This document shows, one piece after another, positions 1 to 12,167 of a stretch of DNA of 64,000 nucleotides (the stretch's first letter is position 1; every line of letters begins with the position of its first letter). The DNA is from Dactylonectria macrodidyma (Eukaryota; Ascomycota; Sordariomycetes; Hypocreales; Nectriaceae): contig JAGMUV010000010.1 of the NCBI GenBank assembly GCA_020744425.1, positions 372,001 to 436,000 of the forward strand, given 5' to 3'. The notes beneath the pieces are model-generated. The model ran no database searches. It saw nothing but the letters and a program-made list of their open reading frames with translations, and was not told the origin of the DNA. The translations under genes were made by a program, and so were the position numbers.

Positions 1-552
1 GACAAGTTTTGGGAAGGGTGAGTAGGTTGCCCCGGTTTTTGGGACCTGAGGTTGAGCGTTCTGAGGATGCAAAGGGACTCCCTGATCCTTCGCCTCTCGG
101 AGTACCCTTTGTGGTGTTGTTTGGGGTTTAGCCTGTGTGGGAATTTTAGGAAGCGGTTTGTTTGGGGGTGGCGATGGTTGTTGCAGTGATTGAATCTCGG
201 CAGGGGATAGAAAGGTCGGGCATTGCTTCTTCTGGAGGAGAGGCTTGAGGTCTTCCTTGGTTTCTCCTGGGTCAGACTTAAAGATGCCCCAGATCTCGTC
301 GGAGGTTTCGTGGTGCTGGTAATCGTCCTCGTGGGGAATCCCTGATTCGGGTTGGTTTTCAATACATCCGGATGAAGAGCCATTGGATCCGACTGATTCC
401 CTGTTCTCGGGTCTGAAGCCTTGACGGGGTCTCTTTTGGGAGCTACTCTGAGCACTCTGAGCACTTGGGCACGTAATGTCGCCCTTAAGGAAGTGCTCGA
501 GGAGCAGCTTGGGATTAAACAGCCGGCTTGGCTGCTTGGTGAGGCTGCCCAT
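1..552 (-). CDS. Unrecognised protein, N-terminal 184 codons (runs off left edge)
   Basis: An ATG at 552-550 on the minus strand opens a frame of exactly 184 codons with no stop down to base 1, so the 3' part lies outside the window. The protein begins MGSLTKQPSRLFNPKLLLEH and is rich in Pro, Gln and Ser, with an acidic stretch around residues 70-100 and a Pro/Lys-rich stretch after residue 125. It looks mostly disordered. I see no signal peptide, membrane segment or known domain. The opposite strand carries only short frames here, and codon use in this frame looks coding-like. An intron inside the visible part cannot be excluded. I do not recognise the family, so no function is proposed. The gene is transcribed away from the rest of the window. 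Confidence 0.6.
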   Translation of the reverse strand, partial: MGSLTKQPSRLFNPKLLLEHFLKGDITCPSAQSAQSSSQKRPRQGFRPENRESVGSNGSSSGCIENQPESGIPHEDDYQHHETSDEIWGIFKSDPGETKEDLKPLLQKKQCPTFLSPAEIQSLQQPSPPPNKPLPKIPTQAKPQTTPQRVLREAKDQGVPLHPQNAQPQVPKTGATYSPFPKLV

Positions 553-3500
553 GGTAGGAGGACGAGGACGAAGACAGCACAGGTACAGATTGGACTGAGG
601 TGACAACTGGGACGATTGTGAACAGGAGTTTGGTTTGGTTGGATCGGATCACAATTGGGGAGAGAGAGCGGTGTGATATGGAAATCGTATAGCGACAGAC
701 AGAGAGGGCTCAGCGAGTGCTTCTGACACACAACTGGCCTGGTGGGGTTACACACACACATGGCGTTGATGCATGTGTTTGTATTGTCTTCAGGTTGATT
801 AACAGAATGTCGTCCCCGAGCGAGAGAGACACGGAGAGGGGCATTCCCCCTCGGAGGGGCTAATGCATCTTCAGCCATTGCCCCTCCTAGAAACACAGCT
901 ATGATCCGTCGTCTGCTTGCCTTAAGAAGGTTAGACCAGGAATCCGGAATTTTGCCTTGCAGGCTCGAGAGTCGTTGCTGTCAACCTCACAATCCGTTGC
1001 ATGACGGAGAGAAGAACCATAATTACCTCACTCCGCAGCCACACAGTCTTACAGGGCGCTCGTCCGAGCGCAAGCACTTGCATGAACCACGACACACGTC
1101 TCGAGCATAGTTCACTTAGCTTTAATGGGCCTCCCCGACAAGCGGCCGCGGCAAGGGCTGCGAAAAGAGAGGAGAGAAAACCACGGCCCAAAGCGCATGC
1201 GGAGGCAAAGGTGGGGAGGAGACGGGTTTATGAAAGGCAGGCAGGCGCCACAGAGACAGACGAGGCGCAGTCCGGCAAAGTAGCGTCCAAGAAGCACACC
1301 GCACATATGGTAATTGATCAATTCTTTTTTGGCTCGACTGACAAACAATATGCTTCTGCCAAGCTGGCATATTCTACTTGCCTTTTAAGACGGCCTCATC
1401 GAGACCAATTCCTACTGACAGCTGTCATCCATCGTATCTAGGCTTGTTAGCGGCCCCATTGTTCCCCATCGAACCCTACTAGGAGTACATCAAAAAAGCT
1501 ACCAATCGATCGGGCCTCCAATAGACTTGAGGTCAAGACATGGTTTAGGCGGGGCACAGGACTCCTGAAGAATGCCGTACAGCAGAGGCAGTGATCAGCG
1601 AGGGGCTGCATGCAGCACAAGAATCCCCAAGAGTGCCGGGTTCACTCCCGAGTCGGTGTTCAGTGCACGGTCCGCAGCGTTCCCGAGACCGTTTTCTTTT
1701 TGGATACCGGCACTTGCTACACTACGACGCTCAGGGTCCATGTGGCTGCAGCTCGTGATGCTCCTACGATGAACGACGTGTCGGCTCTCTCAGGTCAGCT
1801 TGAGGCCATGACGTGCATGATGTGATGATATGGACCGAGCCAGCTCGACCGGAAGCTTTGCTCCATCAGTTGTCACAACTGATAGTCCACCATCCATCTT
1901 CTCAACCTTACTTCCTTTCTTCTCTCCGTGTCTCTCGTTCTGGACCCATGCATGCGTGTCTGTGTGTATGCCAGTTTCTCAATCCGCCCATGTCCAGTTT
2001 TCCACCCCCACACAAGCCCTACGTAAATAGCCAATAGAGAAGGGGAGGGAAAGAAGAGGGGGGAGGACCGACATCTGAAGGGTCATAGCGATAGCCCGTG
2101 TCCTGTGTGAGGCTGAAAAAGTGTGAAGGGACGTGTAAGTTAAGTGGTTGAGAAGCATGGAGAGCGTTTAATCATGACATTTGAATGATAGTTGGTGAGT
2201 GAACTTGCTTCTTGACGTGCTACCCTATGCAACGACAAATTTGTGTTTGCGGTTACCAAACATAATCACACCACGGAGTGATGGTGATATTTGCTATTCG
2301 GCTCTTTGAATTGCGTAGAAATGGCCACTCTGGATTGAAGCGATCTACATCGTCCTACAGGCAACCCATGCAGGATGTGTTGTATATGTACCTAAAGTGG
2401 CTGTTGACCAGGCTGCCCCTCCCACCCATTCAACCGAGAGCGACGATTTTTTCCCATTTCGAGAGAAAGTTGCGAACGCCTAGCCCGTTTGGTCAAAGAA
2501 GTACTGCGCAGTAAAGGCGAAGCAGGCACACCCCCCGCAGGCCGAAGGCAGTTGGTTAGAAATGGGAAACGGACAGACCTCGAAAGAACAGGTCAGTTTC
2601 GTGGCTCTGGGTCGGCAAGCTCACTTTTCATCCCGAGAGACTGGGTGTGGGGACAAGGATGCGCTTAGACCATCTGAGGCGTTATGCTTCATCCTGTCAA
2701 ACCTGTCCATTTCCCTCTCGGTGCAGCCTAGTTGGATTAAGGCGTGTCGTGGCGCCGATTGGCCACATTCGTGCCGGGGGTCGGGCACTTGGGTTGTCCC
2801 ATCTGGTTCCGGCCGCGTCAGCCTCTTGGATCGGCGTCGAGGAGCTGGGTGGTGGGCAGATGCAAGGCCCGCTCCATTGAGGTTCGTAGACAACTAGGGC
2901 CAATATCGAACAGTTGTGGCTTGGTTTCAGAGTCTACGGCACATTCATGTGACAAGAGCTCCCATCATCTCTTTCCACTTTCACGGTCAGTCGAGGTGAC
3001 ACGTCGTGCTTGCCTCTGCTAAGTCTGCTTGGACCCCCTCTCCCCCCCCTACGGAAGCCATTGAGCAGCCCTAATCTACCCCTAACCTATCCCGTGTGTC
3101 GATCGCCCATCAACGGCCTTGCGTACGCCGCAGTGACTTGAGGAAGGATCGGAACATGCCGATGACACCTTGGATCGACAACCAAGTTCGGGATGAAACT
3201 CACCAGCGACGTAGCGTGGGTGGGTCATGGTTGGATTTTCCTGGGGGCCTGCTCCCCGAGAGAGATCTTGTTGCTGTGACTCGACGCGATTGCTCCGCAA
3301 CTGGTGAAACCACACTAAACGGCATTCGAGAGGCGCCTGCAAGAAACTTCCGCCCTGTGATATTGATAAATGATTGATTGTCGAGGTTGGGCATGCGCAT
3401 GATTGCATTGATCAGGCCACGACGCCTTTCCCTGCCTGTCATTGCAGGACGACTTCCACTGTGAGATAATGCACCCCTCTCAAAGCCAACCATCCAGAAT

Positions 3501-4376
3501 TCCTCTATAGAAACTCGTCCACAGGAATAAAGGCGTCTATTGGCCGATCGGGTCTGTTATTGAGACGCTGTAGGTTTCGCCATATAACTGTCTCCCCAGA
3601 TCCTGGAGCCCCTGTGAAAGAAACCCATATCTGAGTATGACGGCCTCTTGCTTCTAGCAAAGAAGCGAGCGTGATGATAATACAATGGCTTTCTTTCAAA
3701 CCTAATTGCGCTTTCTCCAACACTAATGTGGACGGTCCGAAGAGAGGAGGCGCTCTCTTGCTGTGCCAAACGTTACAGAAGGAGATGAAACACGCACCAT
3801 AACTCCCATGGATATTGATGTGCCAATTCCCGAACTATGAGCAGATATGATCAACCGGTCACTGACGCCGGAAATATACCCAGTCAAACAAGTCGCCGAG
3901 AAATCCAAGTGACACATAACCCCAGCAAACTACGCACTCCGGGGTTGGATCTCATGATGGACTCGGAATCGTTGACGCCACGACTTCATCACTAGGCCAA
4001 TAAAGCCCGATCTTATGCAGTCTCTAGTAGGGTACTCACAATTGGCCGGTTCGCTAAACTTTTAGACCCTGAAAGTCAGCTAATATGTCCCGCGGTCCAC
4101 ATCAGCCGCTGGAACATCACCAGCAAGTCTAACTGCTATTGCTTGGCCTCGTAGAGTTTCCCTTTCTTGTAGGCCACGAAGAATGGTTCTGCATCTGCGT
4201 TTTGTGCTCTGCTAATACCTAAGATAAAGACTCGATTACGCTGCAGCCCAGGGCCAAAGGCCTACACATAACAAACCATCGCATCCACCTAGAGTCTAAA
4301 GTTACCGCAAAATTCATCGTATTATTGCCGCCTTCCTATGAATCGCTACCAAATAACACAGAAAGTCACAACCAAC
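553..4376. other. Intergenic, no supported gene
   Basis: About 3.8 kb between the left-edge gene and the bZIP gene. It holds only short overlapping frames on both strands, the longest being 146 codons from an ATG at 1001 (+), low-complexity and without a recognisable domain. Bases 3505-3723 (-) encode a short frame with a GAPGSGET stretch resembling a P-loop in which Lys is replaced by Glu, too weak to call a gene. The promoter of the left-edge gene should lie just above base 553. Confidence 0.5.
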
Positions 4377-5382
4377 CTACTGAAATTCCCATTGCGACCC
4401 CCAAAGTACACCGTCCGGAACTAGCTGAGGCTGGGGTCCCGTGCTAACGCAGGGCCCCTGATAGCAATATTCATGCATCGACGGAATGCTCGAAATTGCT
4501 TGATACAACACTCTGACAGGTTCCTGTTGAATTGGCTCCAGTACCATGCCAAACATATCCACCCCCACTTCCGGTGAGCCCGCGTCCTGATGAGATGGAT
4601 TGGTCCACGTAGGCGGAATAGTCTCCATCCCAGGAGTATAGATACAATATGAATTGCTGGCGCTTGCTCCACTTCCACTAGAGCCCTGTTGATATCCAAT
4701 GAAGGGCGCCATACTGGACTGGGTGGGCGGTTGAAAACATTGGAGTTTATTGACGGACTTTGTAGCCTCATAGGCAATATATTTCTGGATGAGGGTGCAG
4801 TTGCAATGGGTGTGACGCAGCAGTTGTGTCTTCAATTCATAGATCTCGGTTGTAAGCTGATCCCAGATTGACGATAAGTTCCTGTTTTGGTCCTCTATGG
4901 CCTGCTGATGGGAGGCAAGTGCGAATGCTTCGTCCCGTTTTCGCAGACGACACTTCGTAGCAGCAATTCTATTGCGTTTACGAATGCGTTGTTGGTGGGG
5001 ATCCCCGGCATGGGCTTTGCTATCAGTGTCCTCTAATTCTGGCGCTTTTGAGGGCCCTTGGTGCGCACTTTTAGGCTTCCTATTATGCCTATTTCTTTTC
5101 GATGTATTAGCGATTGGTTTTGCGACATCATTTTCCAATTTGACTGTGAACTTTTGGGGTTTTGGTGGGCTTTGGGGTTGGCCAGGTGGTTTCTGCTCAC
5201 TCCGCAGTCAGCAAGCCGGCTTTCGAAGGATCATGATCCTCAGGTATCATCACCTCTGTAGCTTGTCGGGAGGAGCATGGGAAAAAATAGAACTCCGTCT
5301 CGGCAGACATGGACGATGCTCTGGCTGCCTCGTCAAAAGAAGACGCATCGGCGACTTGGTTCATTGCGGGTTGAAAAGACAT
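4377..5382 (-). CDS. bZIP transcription factor, ATF/CREB-like
   Basis: Predicted nuclear DNA-binding regulator of about 314 residues in two exons: 5382-5254 and 5192-4377. The 61-nt intron (5253-5193) starts GTGATG, has a CTGAC branch point and ends AGCAG; both borders are phase 0. The start is the ATG at 5382, in the good context CAACATGTC. The basic region lies near residues 112-129 (RIRKRNRIAATKCRLRKR) and carries the N-x7-R signature with the Ala-Ala-x-Lys-Cys pattern of AP-1/ATF factors. A helix follows with an irregular leucine heptad (residues about 130-170). The C-terminal half is Ser/Pro/Gly-rich and probably disordered. A Pro/Lys-rich segment and a Lys/Arg-rich stretch precede the basic region. 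Family identity is firm. Target genes are unknown, and its neighbours do not indicate a pathway. The intron is inferred; without it the reading frame would be interrupted upstream. Confidence 0.8.
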
Positions 5383-7185
5383 GTTGCCACGATGGATACT
5401 ATTCTTGAAGCCAGGTTGATGCTGTCCGCAAGTAGCAGTTGGGGCGAGTAAGAACGGACTCGACAAGGCTACGAGTTTGCAGAAAAACGTGGAGTGCAGA
5501 GGTACTGAAGGGCCTCTTCCTTGCTTCGTTTGCCACTGCAGTGACACAGTGGTGTCTTGGTCAGGCTGGGCTGAAGGGTGATATTGGGAGAGCCAAAGAC
5601 GCACGTATTGTTTCTGGGTTAGGTATGAAAGAGAAGCACCTGATTATTAAAAAAAATAAAAAAAATGGATAAAACAAGCACGAGGTGCTTCAGCGGAGAA
5701 ACTCCAACAGCAGCTGGAACGAAGATGGCGAATTGAGCCAGGTGGGATGATCAAATATGCATGGCAGTTGGGCGAGCCATCAGCTACCACGGCCACAATG
5801 TGACGCCAAGCTCAATGGTCAAAGGCTTGGCCGGACCCTGGGACCAAGGCAGAAAACTAGGACCAACACATCGAGCGGGAACTGGACTTTCTCCATAAGG
5901 AAGTGACGTTCAGACTCGGCGTCTTCCTACCTGCAAGACAATTGGATATTGTCGGAGATGCTCCAAGTTAGTAGCTGCATGGGAGTTTCCTACAGTCGCG
6001 GTTCAGGTCCGAGAGCAGTAACACAACTAATGAAAAGCGGGACCAGGAGAGCATCACAAGATAGCCCGGTTGTGTTTCTGTTGGCTCATGATGCAGGCCG
6101 CTTCTTTGGGCACAACCATCTAACCGCAGTAAAATGAGAGTAATATCGTAGCACCACTGCATTAACCTCATCTCCTAAAACAGTTGCTTGCATTGCAGGA
6201 AACCTGACCTCAGCAGTAGTCTGTACTCTGCCGAAGCTCCATTAGCCAGAACAGGATCGGGTGGAGAGAGACGTAGCTGCTGGGACGACAGGGGGTCCCG
6301 AGAGAACGGATGACTCGAGGCCTGTGCGTCAGGGCGGGTTGAAACTTGGTACCGACAGAGATGACTTTTCAGCTAGACTAGGATAATCCACAAAGCCAAG
6401 GGTCGGCAACTTCAGAGATAAGGGGGGGCAGCTGTGCAACCCTTACAATTGGTGGGGAACGCCATCGGCAAGAACCGAACCTTAGCGCGGGTGATCGGCT
6501 GTGTGATACGTAACATAATAAGTCCAGACGGAAATCGGCGACTGGTGGGATTTGCATTTGACCTTTGGCTGATTAATGGAGGGATGAGGCTCTTAAGTCA
6601 AGTTAATCCTGTCCAGGTTGAGACGTAATGCATTAACTTATTTACCTGTTAGTATTGTGAGGCAAACTGCTTACTAACGTCATTTGATAATCAGGCCTAT
6701 ACTAGAGATCTAGGGTAGGTCCACGGTGTAGAGTGTTTATAATTGTTGAATTAGACCATGTTGGAACACCTAGGAAGCCCTCGCTAGGCTAGATTGTACC
6801 AGGAAGCTAGGAACAGCTATACCTCCCTGACCTCAAGGGGCGAGAACCTAAGCAGAAGCTATACAATACACAGACACGTTCCAGGGTCATCATCGTGGTC
6901 ACCTATGCTATTCAACAAGATCTCTCTGTCTTGGCATGCTAGTCTTGCAGTCCACTCACCTGTATCACTAGTGTAGTGTATCAATGGTTACAACTCATAA
7001 CAGTGCGCCTAAATCCGCCATATTTAGCTATTTCTCATCAGTCTTATTAATATTTGCTCCACTTATCACATCGAGTCAATTTTCGGCTCCTTCTTTTCGT
7101 GACCACATTCCACGCCACCTTATTGCAAGCCAAACTAGAATATCCTACGCCAGAGCCTCCAGCGAGTGACGGACACCTGATTCCT
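5383..7185. other. Intergenic, no supported gene
   Basis: About 1.8 kb between the bZIP start and the 3' end of the glutamate decarboxylase gene. Only short chance frames of up to about 77 codons. It should contain the bZIP promoter on the left and the decarboxylase terminator on the right. I see no RNA gene or repeat. Confidence 0.5.
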
Positions 7186-9048
7186 CTAGCAAATAGCGTG
7201 GGTCTTGCCCGACTTGCCCTGGAGCGAATGTGTCTCATTCTATTGTGTATTAGCAGTGCTTCAGAGTGACACCAGTCAAGAGACCACAGAATGGGAAAGG
7301 GGAGACTAACTGCGTAGGCGGGGTGATTGTGCTCGCTCTTGCCCACCGCCGTGACGTGCATTTTGATATACTCCTCCAAGCTCTTGTTGCTTTCCCGGTC
7401 CATCTCCTCAAGGAGATTGTAGCAGAGCGTAATATCGCTAATAAGCGAGTCACAGCGTGAACGGGTGAAGTCTTCCCTCACAACGACGCGCAGCATCTTG
7501 ACGTTAGAGTTGGGCGCCATAGTGTAAGCAGGGACAACCCAGCCGCGGGAGCGCAGGTGGTGCGCGAGCGCGAACTCGTCATAGTGACGGTCCTTTTTCC
7601 CGCCTTCCTCCGGAGTGCGAAAGCGGAAGGCTACAAGAGGCAGGCCTGCGCCAGAGCGCTGTGACATAATAGCGAAGCCCTGCTTCTCAAGTATGTCTGT
7701 CAGGTAGTCAGCAGTACGGACCAGGTTGCTCATGATGGCACGGTAGCCGTGCTTGCCGAGGCGGATCAGCTGGTAGTACTGGCCAATGACATGAGAGGCG
7801 CCTTTAGAGAAGTTAAGGGTGAAGGAAGACTGATTAGCGCCAAGATAGTTAATATTAAAAACAAGCTCTTGGGGAAGGTACTCAGAGGCTCGCCAGATAA
7901 CCCAGCCCACACCTGGGTAGACGAGACCATACTGATCATTAAGTCAGTTCCCATAGATATAAAAGCAGGCAAGGGTCATACCTTATGGCCAGAGACATTA
8001 ATAGAAACGACTTTTTCACATCGGAAATCCCACTCAAGTTCAGGAACGACAAAGGGGGCAACAAAGCCACCACTAGCAGCATCCACATGGATGGGAATAT
8101 CAATATCCCGCTCAACAAGAAGGTCATTAATGGCCTTAATATCCTCATACTCGCCAGTATAAGTAGTGCCAAGAATAGCGCAAATGCCGATAGTATTCTC
8201 ATCACATAGGTCAACAGCCTCATTGGGGTCGAGGACATAGCGGTCAGAAGTGCAGTAAACAAACTTCTCCTCAATCTCAAAGTAGCGAGTTGCCTTCTCC
8301 CAGCAGACCTGGACGGCCGAGGACATGACGATATTGGGGTGCTCGGTGCTCTTGCCTGCAGCAAGCTGGCGATTCTTCCAGCGCTTCTTCATAGCAAGGA
8401 CGGCGAGCATAATAGCCTCAGAGGAGCCAACGGTAGATGTGCCGATTGAAATGCTAGTGGGCGCGTGGAAGAGGTCACCGATCATGCTGACGCAGCGGTT
8501 CTGAATGTCGGCAGACTGGGGGTATTCCTCATAGTCGATGAAATTTTTAGATAGGGACTCTGTCATAAGCTTCTCAGCTTCATCTTCCTGTAGATTGGGG
8601 GGGTCGCCCCCGTCTTGGTCAGTACGTCTGGTGGTTAGAGATGTGTCTGATGGATAGTAGAGGTTGGTGTAGGTGGAAATGGGCAAATACATTAGCTCGA
8701 GTACAGAGGGAAGGAGTGGAGGTGGATCATGGGGGTAGGTAGTAGGGGGAATATACCATGTAGGTAGTGACGAAGGAGGCCAGGCTTTGAACGGTCAGTA
8801 TTGTTATCATCTTCATCATCATCATGTGAGAAAGTATACTTGAGCATGGGGTTATTATCAAGGCCGAGATGGTCCTTGATCATGCGATAGGCAATGTCGC
8901 GGGGCATCTCGCACTCGGGCATGTGATGGCGCGGCAGTTCCATGGCGGCGAACCGCGAGCCGTAGTCGCTGGTGGTGAACTCATCCTCGTAGTTCGAGAG
9001 CTGCAACTTAGGCTCCCGAGAGGCGCGGACCACGGCGAGATGGACCAT
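7186..9048 (-). CDS. Glutamate decarboxylase (PLP-dependent)
   Basis: Converts L-glutamate to GABA and CO2, the entry to the GABA shunt; cytosolic. Five exons: 9048-8840, 8784-8757, 8587-7982, 7931-7311 and 7239-7186, giving 505 residues, close to the usual fungal length. The 28-nt second exon encodes LASFVTTYM, a conserved segment that forces both flanking introns. Intron 1 has an ACTGAC branch point; intron 2 (169 nt) is the longest. The PLP lysine is Lys281 in SINVSGHK at the end of exon 3. The last exon ends GKTHAIC then stop, the typical fungal C-terminus and possible calmodulin-type tail. The start chosen is MVHLAVV at 9048, as in homologues. The frame stays open upstream to 9120 but without an ATG, so an upstream exon is possible. 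All catalytic segments are intact. No related pathway gene lies beside it. Confidence 0.92.
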
Positions 9049-9663
9049 GTTGTCGATGTACAAGGGCGTTCTGTTAGTCTTGCCGTTGGTGTATCCGTTG
9101 ATATCGTCGTCCCTGGCCTCGATGACTGGGATGGGGTGGGCTTGGGAACCTCAGACTCCGTGGACTGTACTGAACTTATGAAGGAGGAAGGAGGAGGATA
9201 AAGCGGGATGGGGAAGCCATGCAGTAAATAGCTAGTCGGTTGCTGACAAGCTGAAAGGTGACAACAGGAGTGGTAGTGCGGGAGGAAGCATTTGTGAGGG
9301 TGGGTTCCAGGTTGCTTTGCGCCATGATGACATGATGACACCAAGCCGCAGCTGGTATACTAGCGGGGTTATGTAGTGGAGGGGGAATGAAGCTTCAGGA
9401 AGGCAATTGGAAGCGGGATGCCCGGTGTGGGTTTTCTTTTTCACGTGATGGAGGGGAGCTTGAAAAGCAAGAAGTTAGTCTAGATGGTTGGCTGGAATGT
9501 GGTCTTCATTTTACGGTCGAGAAACTTGAAATTTACTTTGTTAAGCTTCGGCAGGGTCGCCGACGGGCGGTGATAAGAAGCCCATCATGAACGACGCAGA
9601 TTCGGCCATCGAGAGCTGTGCATTTCGTGAGAAAAGGTTTCAGAATGTTGGCAGCGCTGCTTA

Positions 9664-9780
9664 TAATTCAATCCGCAATCCAATTTCATCCAATTCAAGC
9701 CAGCAATTCAATCCAATCCAGCCTACCCGCAAGGCAAGGCAATTCAATTTCAGGGCTGACTGAGAATTGGATAGGATTGA
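9664..9780. repeat. Degenerate CAATTCAATCCA-type repeat patch
   Basis: Several near-copies of caattcaatcca and caatccaatt follow each other. A related element in the opposite sense, gaattggataggattga, lies at the right end, giving weak inverted-repeat character. It could be a simple-sequence expansion or a decayed MITE end. No target-site duplication was identified. Confidence 0.45.
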
Positions 9781-10268
9781 GGTTACGTATATTACATATA
9801 ATAATTTAAATAGTGGTTCAACTTATCTCAACCTCTCAGCACCTAACCTAATTAAGCCCTTGCCCGTCAGTAATAACCACCCGCGTCAAAGTCAACGCAT
9901 TTGCTGCTATTTTTGCTATTATTATTTTGCTACTGCTTTTAGCCTCTTGCTGCCAACTTGCCTTCCTTTATCAATTGCCTTAATTAAAGCTATTCAGAGT
10001 TATCTTTGCCCTTATCTTCTTCATCGTCACAGTATATTCATCACCTCTTCATCGTAACAAACTACTCAAGGCAGTTCTAACATCTTCCGTAATATCTTTA
10101 AGCCACGCCATTCCATTGTGAAACGGCTCGGTAAAGCCGTTGAGACAGTTCTGCTAGCTAGTAGCTAAATCACAGGTCTTCTAAATGCAACTTAGAATCG
10201 ACGTCGCTTTATAATGCCAACGGGTAGTCAGGTTACATTACTAAAATCTCCTTGGGGGTAAATCGCGC

Positions 10269-10335
10269 CATGCTCGCGTTTTGTTTGCGTCGGGCTCGTG
10301 TTATGCTCGCATTGTCCTCGCGTTGTCCTCGCGTT
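10269..10335. repeat. 11-12 bp minisatellite (tgctcgcgtt / tgtcctcgcgt)
   Basis: Four to five imperfect copies of an 11-12 base unit, with the last two (ttgtcctcgcg) almost identical. No coding frame uses it convincingly. Confidence 0.6.
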
Positions 10336-10950
10336 TGTTGTAGGCGATGAGGTTGTTAGCCGAGATCCTTTTGCCCTTGAGCTCTGGGTTTCTTTGTTAT
10401 ATATCCCGCTTGAGGCGAGATCGCGCCCAGAATGCCGCATCGGTGGATGGCATACCATATCAGCAAGAGGACCCCTGTGTCAAAAGCCACGATCAGAAAT
10501 TCATTGAACGGTTAGGTAAACCCCTCAGACTTGCCACTATTGATGACATTAAAGGTCAGGAGGGGAATGGCTTTGATGGGACCATCGGCGATGTGTTGGT
10601 GGCTGATTCAGTTCCGAAGTGGGTGTAGCTGAATGCTTTGAATAGTGGTAACATGGCCCGTACTTATGTGATGGAAGGCATCTATTTTTCCCTGTTGAAC
10701 AACACAGAGTGGTAATTGCGGAAGTGACAGACAAGAGATCCAATGAGAGGTGTGAATACCCCGCCTCGGAGTGATGGGCCGTCAGCTCTACTGAATCTAT
10801 TTATAACCAGGAATGAGTCGACGCAGAAACTTTAGTCCGATAAGAAAAATACGAAAGGCGTGTTTGACATGTCTGATTTAGAAAAGTCTCATCTTGAATC
10901 GCTCAGCCAGCGCACAACTTGGTTTCCTAAACTCCCCTCAAGTGCACAAC

Positions 10951-11703
10951 ATGGCTAAGTCAATCAAATTCATACCCAGCAGCTCCCAATCCTATGATTC
11001 TATTTACGAACGCGACCCAAGACATGTAGCCGTTGATTTGTACGCAAATTCTCACCTCTTAAACGAAACCAAAAATGAGCACCATGCAGCCCTAGAACGT
11101 ATCTACCACAATTCCCTGGCTGCCGGACTTCCGGATATTTCCTGTTCCCCAGCGCAGGCAAAATTTCTCATGCTCCAAATTCAGATATCAAATGCCAAGA
11201 ATGTTCTTGAAGTCGGTACTCTCGGCGGTTACAGTGCCGCGTGGATGGCTTCAGCAGGTCCTGACGTCGAGGTATCAACCATTGAGATTGACGAAACACA
11301 TGCGTCTGTAGCTTCGAGAAATATCACAGAAGCTGGACTAGCGTCTCAAGTTGAGATTTTGCGAGGTGCTGGGCTTGAGATTCTTCCCAAACTTGCATCT
11401 GAAGTTCAGTCCCATCAACGCTCGCCGTTCGACTTTGTCTTCATCGATGCCAACAAACAAGATAGCCTTGCCTATTTCAATCTTGCATTATCGATGGCTT
11501 GCCCTCGCACTGCGATAATTGTCGACAACGTGGTACGGAACGGAAAGGTCGTGTCCGCTGCTGAAGCTGAGAAGGATGATCGGGTTTTGGGGATACGACA
11601 ATTGATTGAAGCGATTGGGAAAGATGATCGGGTTGATGCAACCGTTATCCAGACTGTCGGAGAGAAGAATTACGATGGATTTCTCTTGGCTATCAAGAAA
11701 TGA
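10951..11703 (+). CDS. Class I SAM-dependent O-methyltransferase (CCoAOMT-like)
   Basis: Transfers a methyl group from S-adenosylmethionine to a hydroxyl of a small, probably phenolic, acceptor; likely cytosolic and metal-dependent. Single exon of 250 residues, normal for the family. The ATG at 10951 sits in CAACATGGC; an upstream in-frame TTG at 10894 is not a plausible eukaryotic start. Motif I is VLEVGTLGGYSAAWMA (about residues 88-103), followed by an acidic SAM-contact segment VSTIEIDE. FVFIDANKQDSLAYF (about residues 160-175) carries the metal-binding Asp and the conserved Asp-x-x-Lys pattern. IIVDNVV follows with the second metal-ligand region. No signal peptide. It stands alone, more than 40 kb from the OMT/PKS group at the right end, so its substrate cannot be guessed from context. 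A decayed neprosin-like fragment lies just downstream. Confidence 0.88.
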   Translation: MAKSIKFIPSSSQSYDSIYERDPRHVAVDLYANSHLLNETKNEHHAALERIYHNSLAAGLPDISCSPAQAKFLMLQIQISNAKNVLEVGTLGGYSAAWMASAGPDVEVSTIEIDETHASVASRNITEAGLASQVEILRGAGLEILPKLASEVQSHQRSPFDFVFIDANKQDSLAYFNLALSMACPRTAIIVDNVVRNGKVVSAAEAEKDDRVLGIRQLIEAIGKDDRVDATVIQTVGEKNYDGFLLAIKK

Positions 11704-11846
11704 GGGTACGGATGAGTATATGATAGCCTGGCGACATGATGCAAAACTTCCTTCTTGGCCGGCCATCATCCCTCTTCTTTGGCTTCGTCATCGACATCTG
11801 ACAGCACATCGTTTCACTTGGTGCTTAGTCACTTTAATCGAGCTCT

Positions 11847-12167
11847 GTCAAACAAGGCGTTTATGTCGGAACACTAGGAAACAGGGCTACCGACATACAT
11901 TTCGGTGGCGAAGTTGCCGATGCTGCTGGTGCACCGGATCTTTATGGAGAGATGGGCAGTGGCAACTACACGGGGTCGACGAGCTGAAGCGTCGCGGCAT
12001 ACCAGAGAAATATACGGGTGTCGGCACCGTTGAGGTGCAGTGCTATAATCAGCTCCTTAACCTCGGTGGGCAGATGTATATTTTATTGGCGGTCGCGAGG
12101 CAGAGGCTCTAAGAATAGGACAAGTTGCCAAAGGATTGGGTGTCCGAGCAACTGCATACTCATAACC
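11847..12167 (+). pseudogene. Decayed C-terminal fragment of a neprosin-domain protein
   Basis: One frame from 11847 reads GTLGNRATDIHFGGEV, then EMGSGNYTGSTS, a TGA, and then SVAAYQRNIRV. This order (GGEV, MGSG, then AAYxRNI) matches the end of the neprosin (DUF239) domain of secreted proteins. The domain continues only after frame changes: GTVEVQCYNQL in a second frame and VYFIGGREAEALRIG in a third, ending at a TAA near 12165. The part upstream of 11847 is missing, so this is a truncated relic of about 105 codons with one in-frame stop and at least two frameshifts. The match rests on remembered family motifs. Confidence 0.42.

Larger units (their letters stand above)
9049..10950. other. 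Intergenic with AT-rich tract and two repeat patches
   Basis: About 1.9 kb between two divergent genes. The part next to the decarboxylase holds its leader; a short ATG frame at 9322-9172 (-) could be a non-coding leader or an unproven first exon. Bases 9780-10080 are AT-rich. Two repeat patches are listed separately. No gene is supported. Confidence 0.5.

Noticed and set aside
1001..1441. 146-codon plus-strand ATG frame
   Set aside because: Low-complexity Ala/Arg-rich content, no domain, competing frames of similar length on the other strand.
3505..3723. Minus-strand frame with GAPGSGET resembling a P-loop kinase
   Set aside because: The essential Walker Lys is replaced by Glu, no further kinase motif follows, and no neighbouring exon extends it. 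It may be chance or a very old relic.
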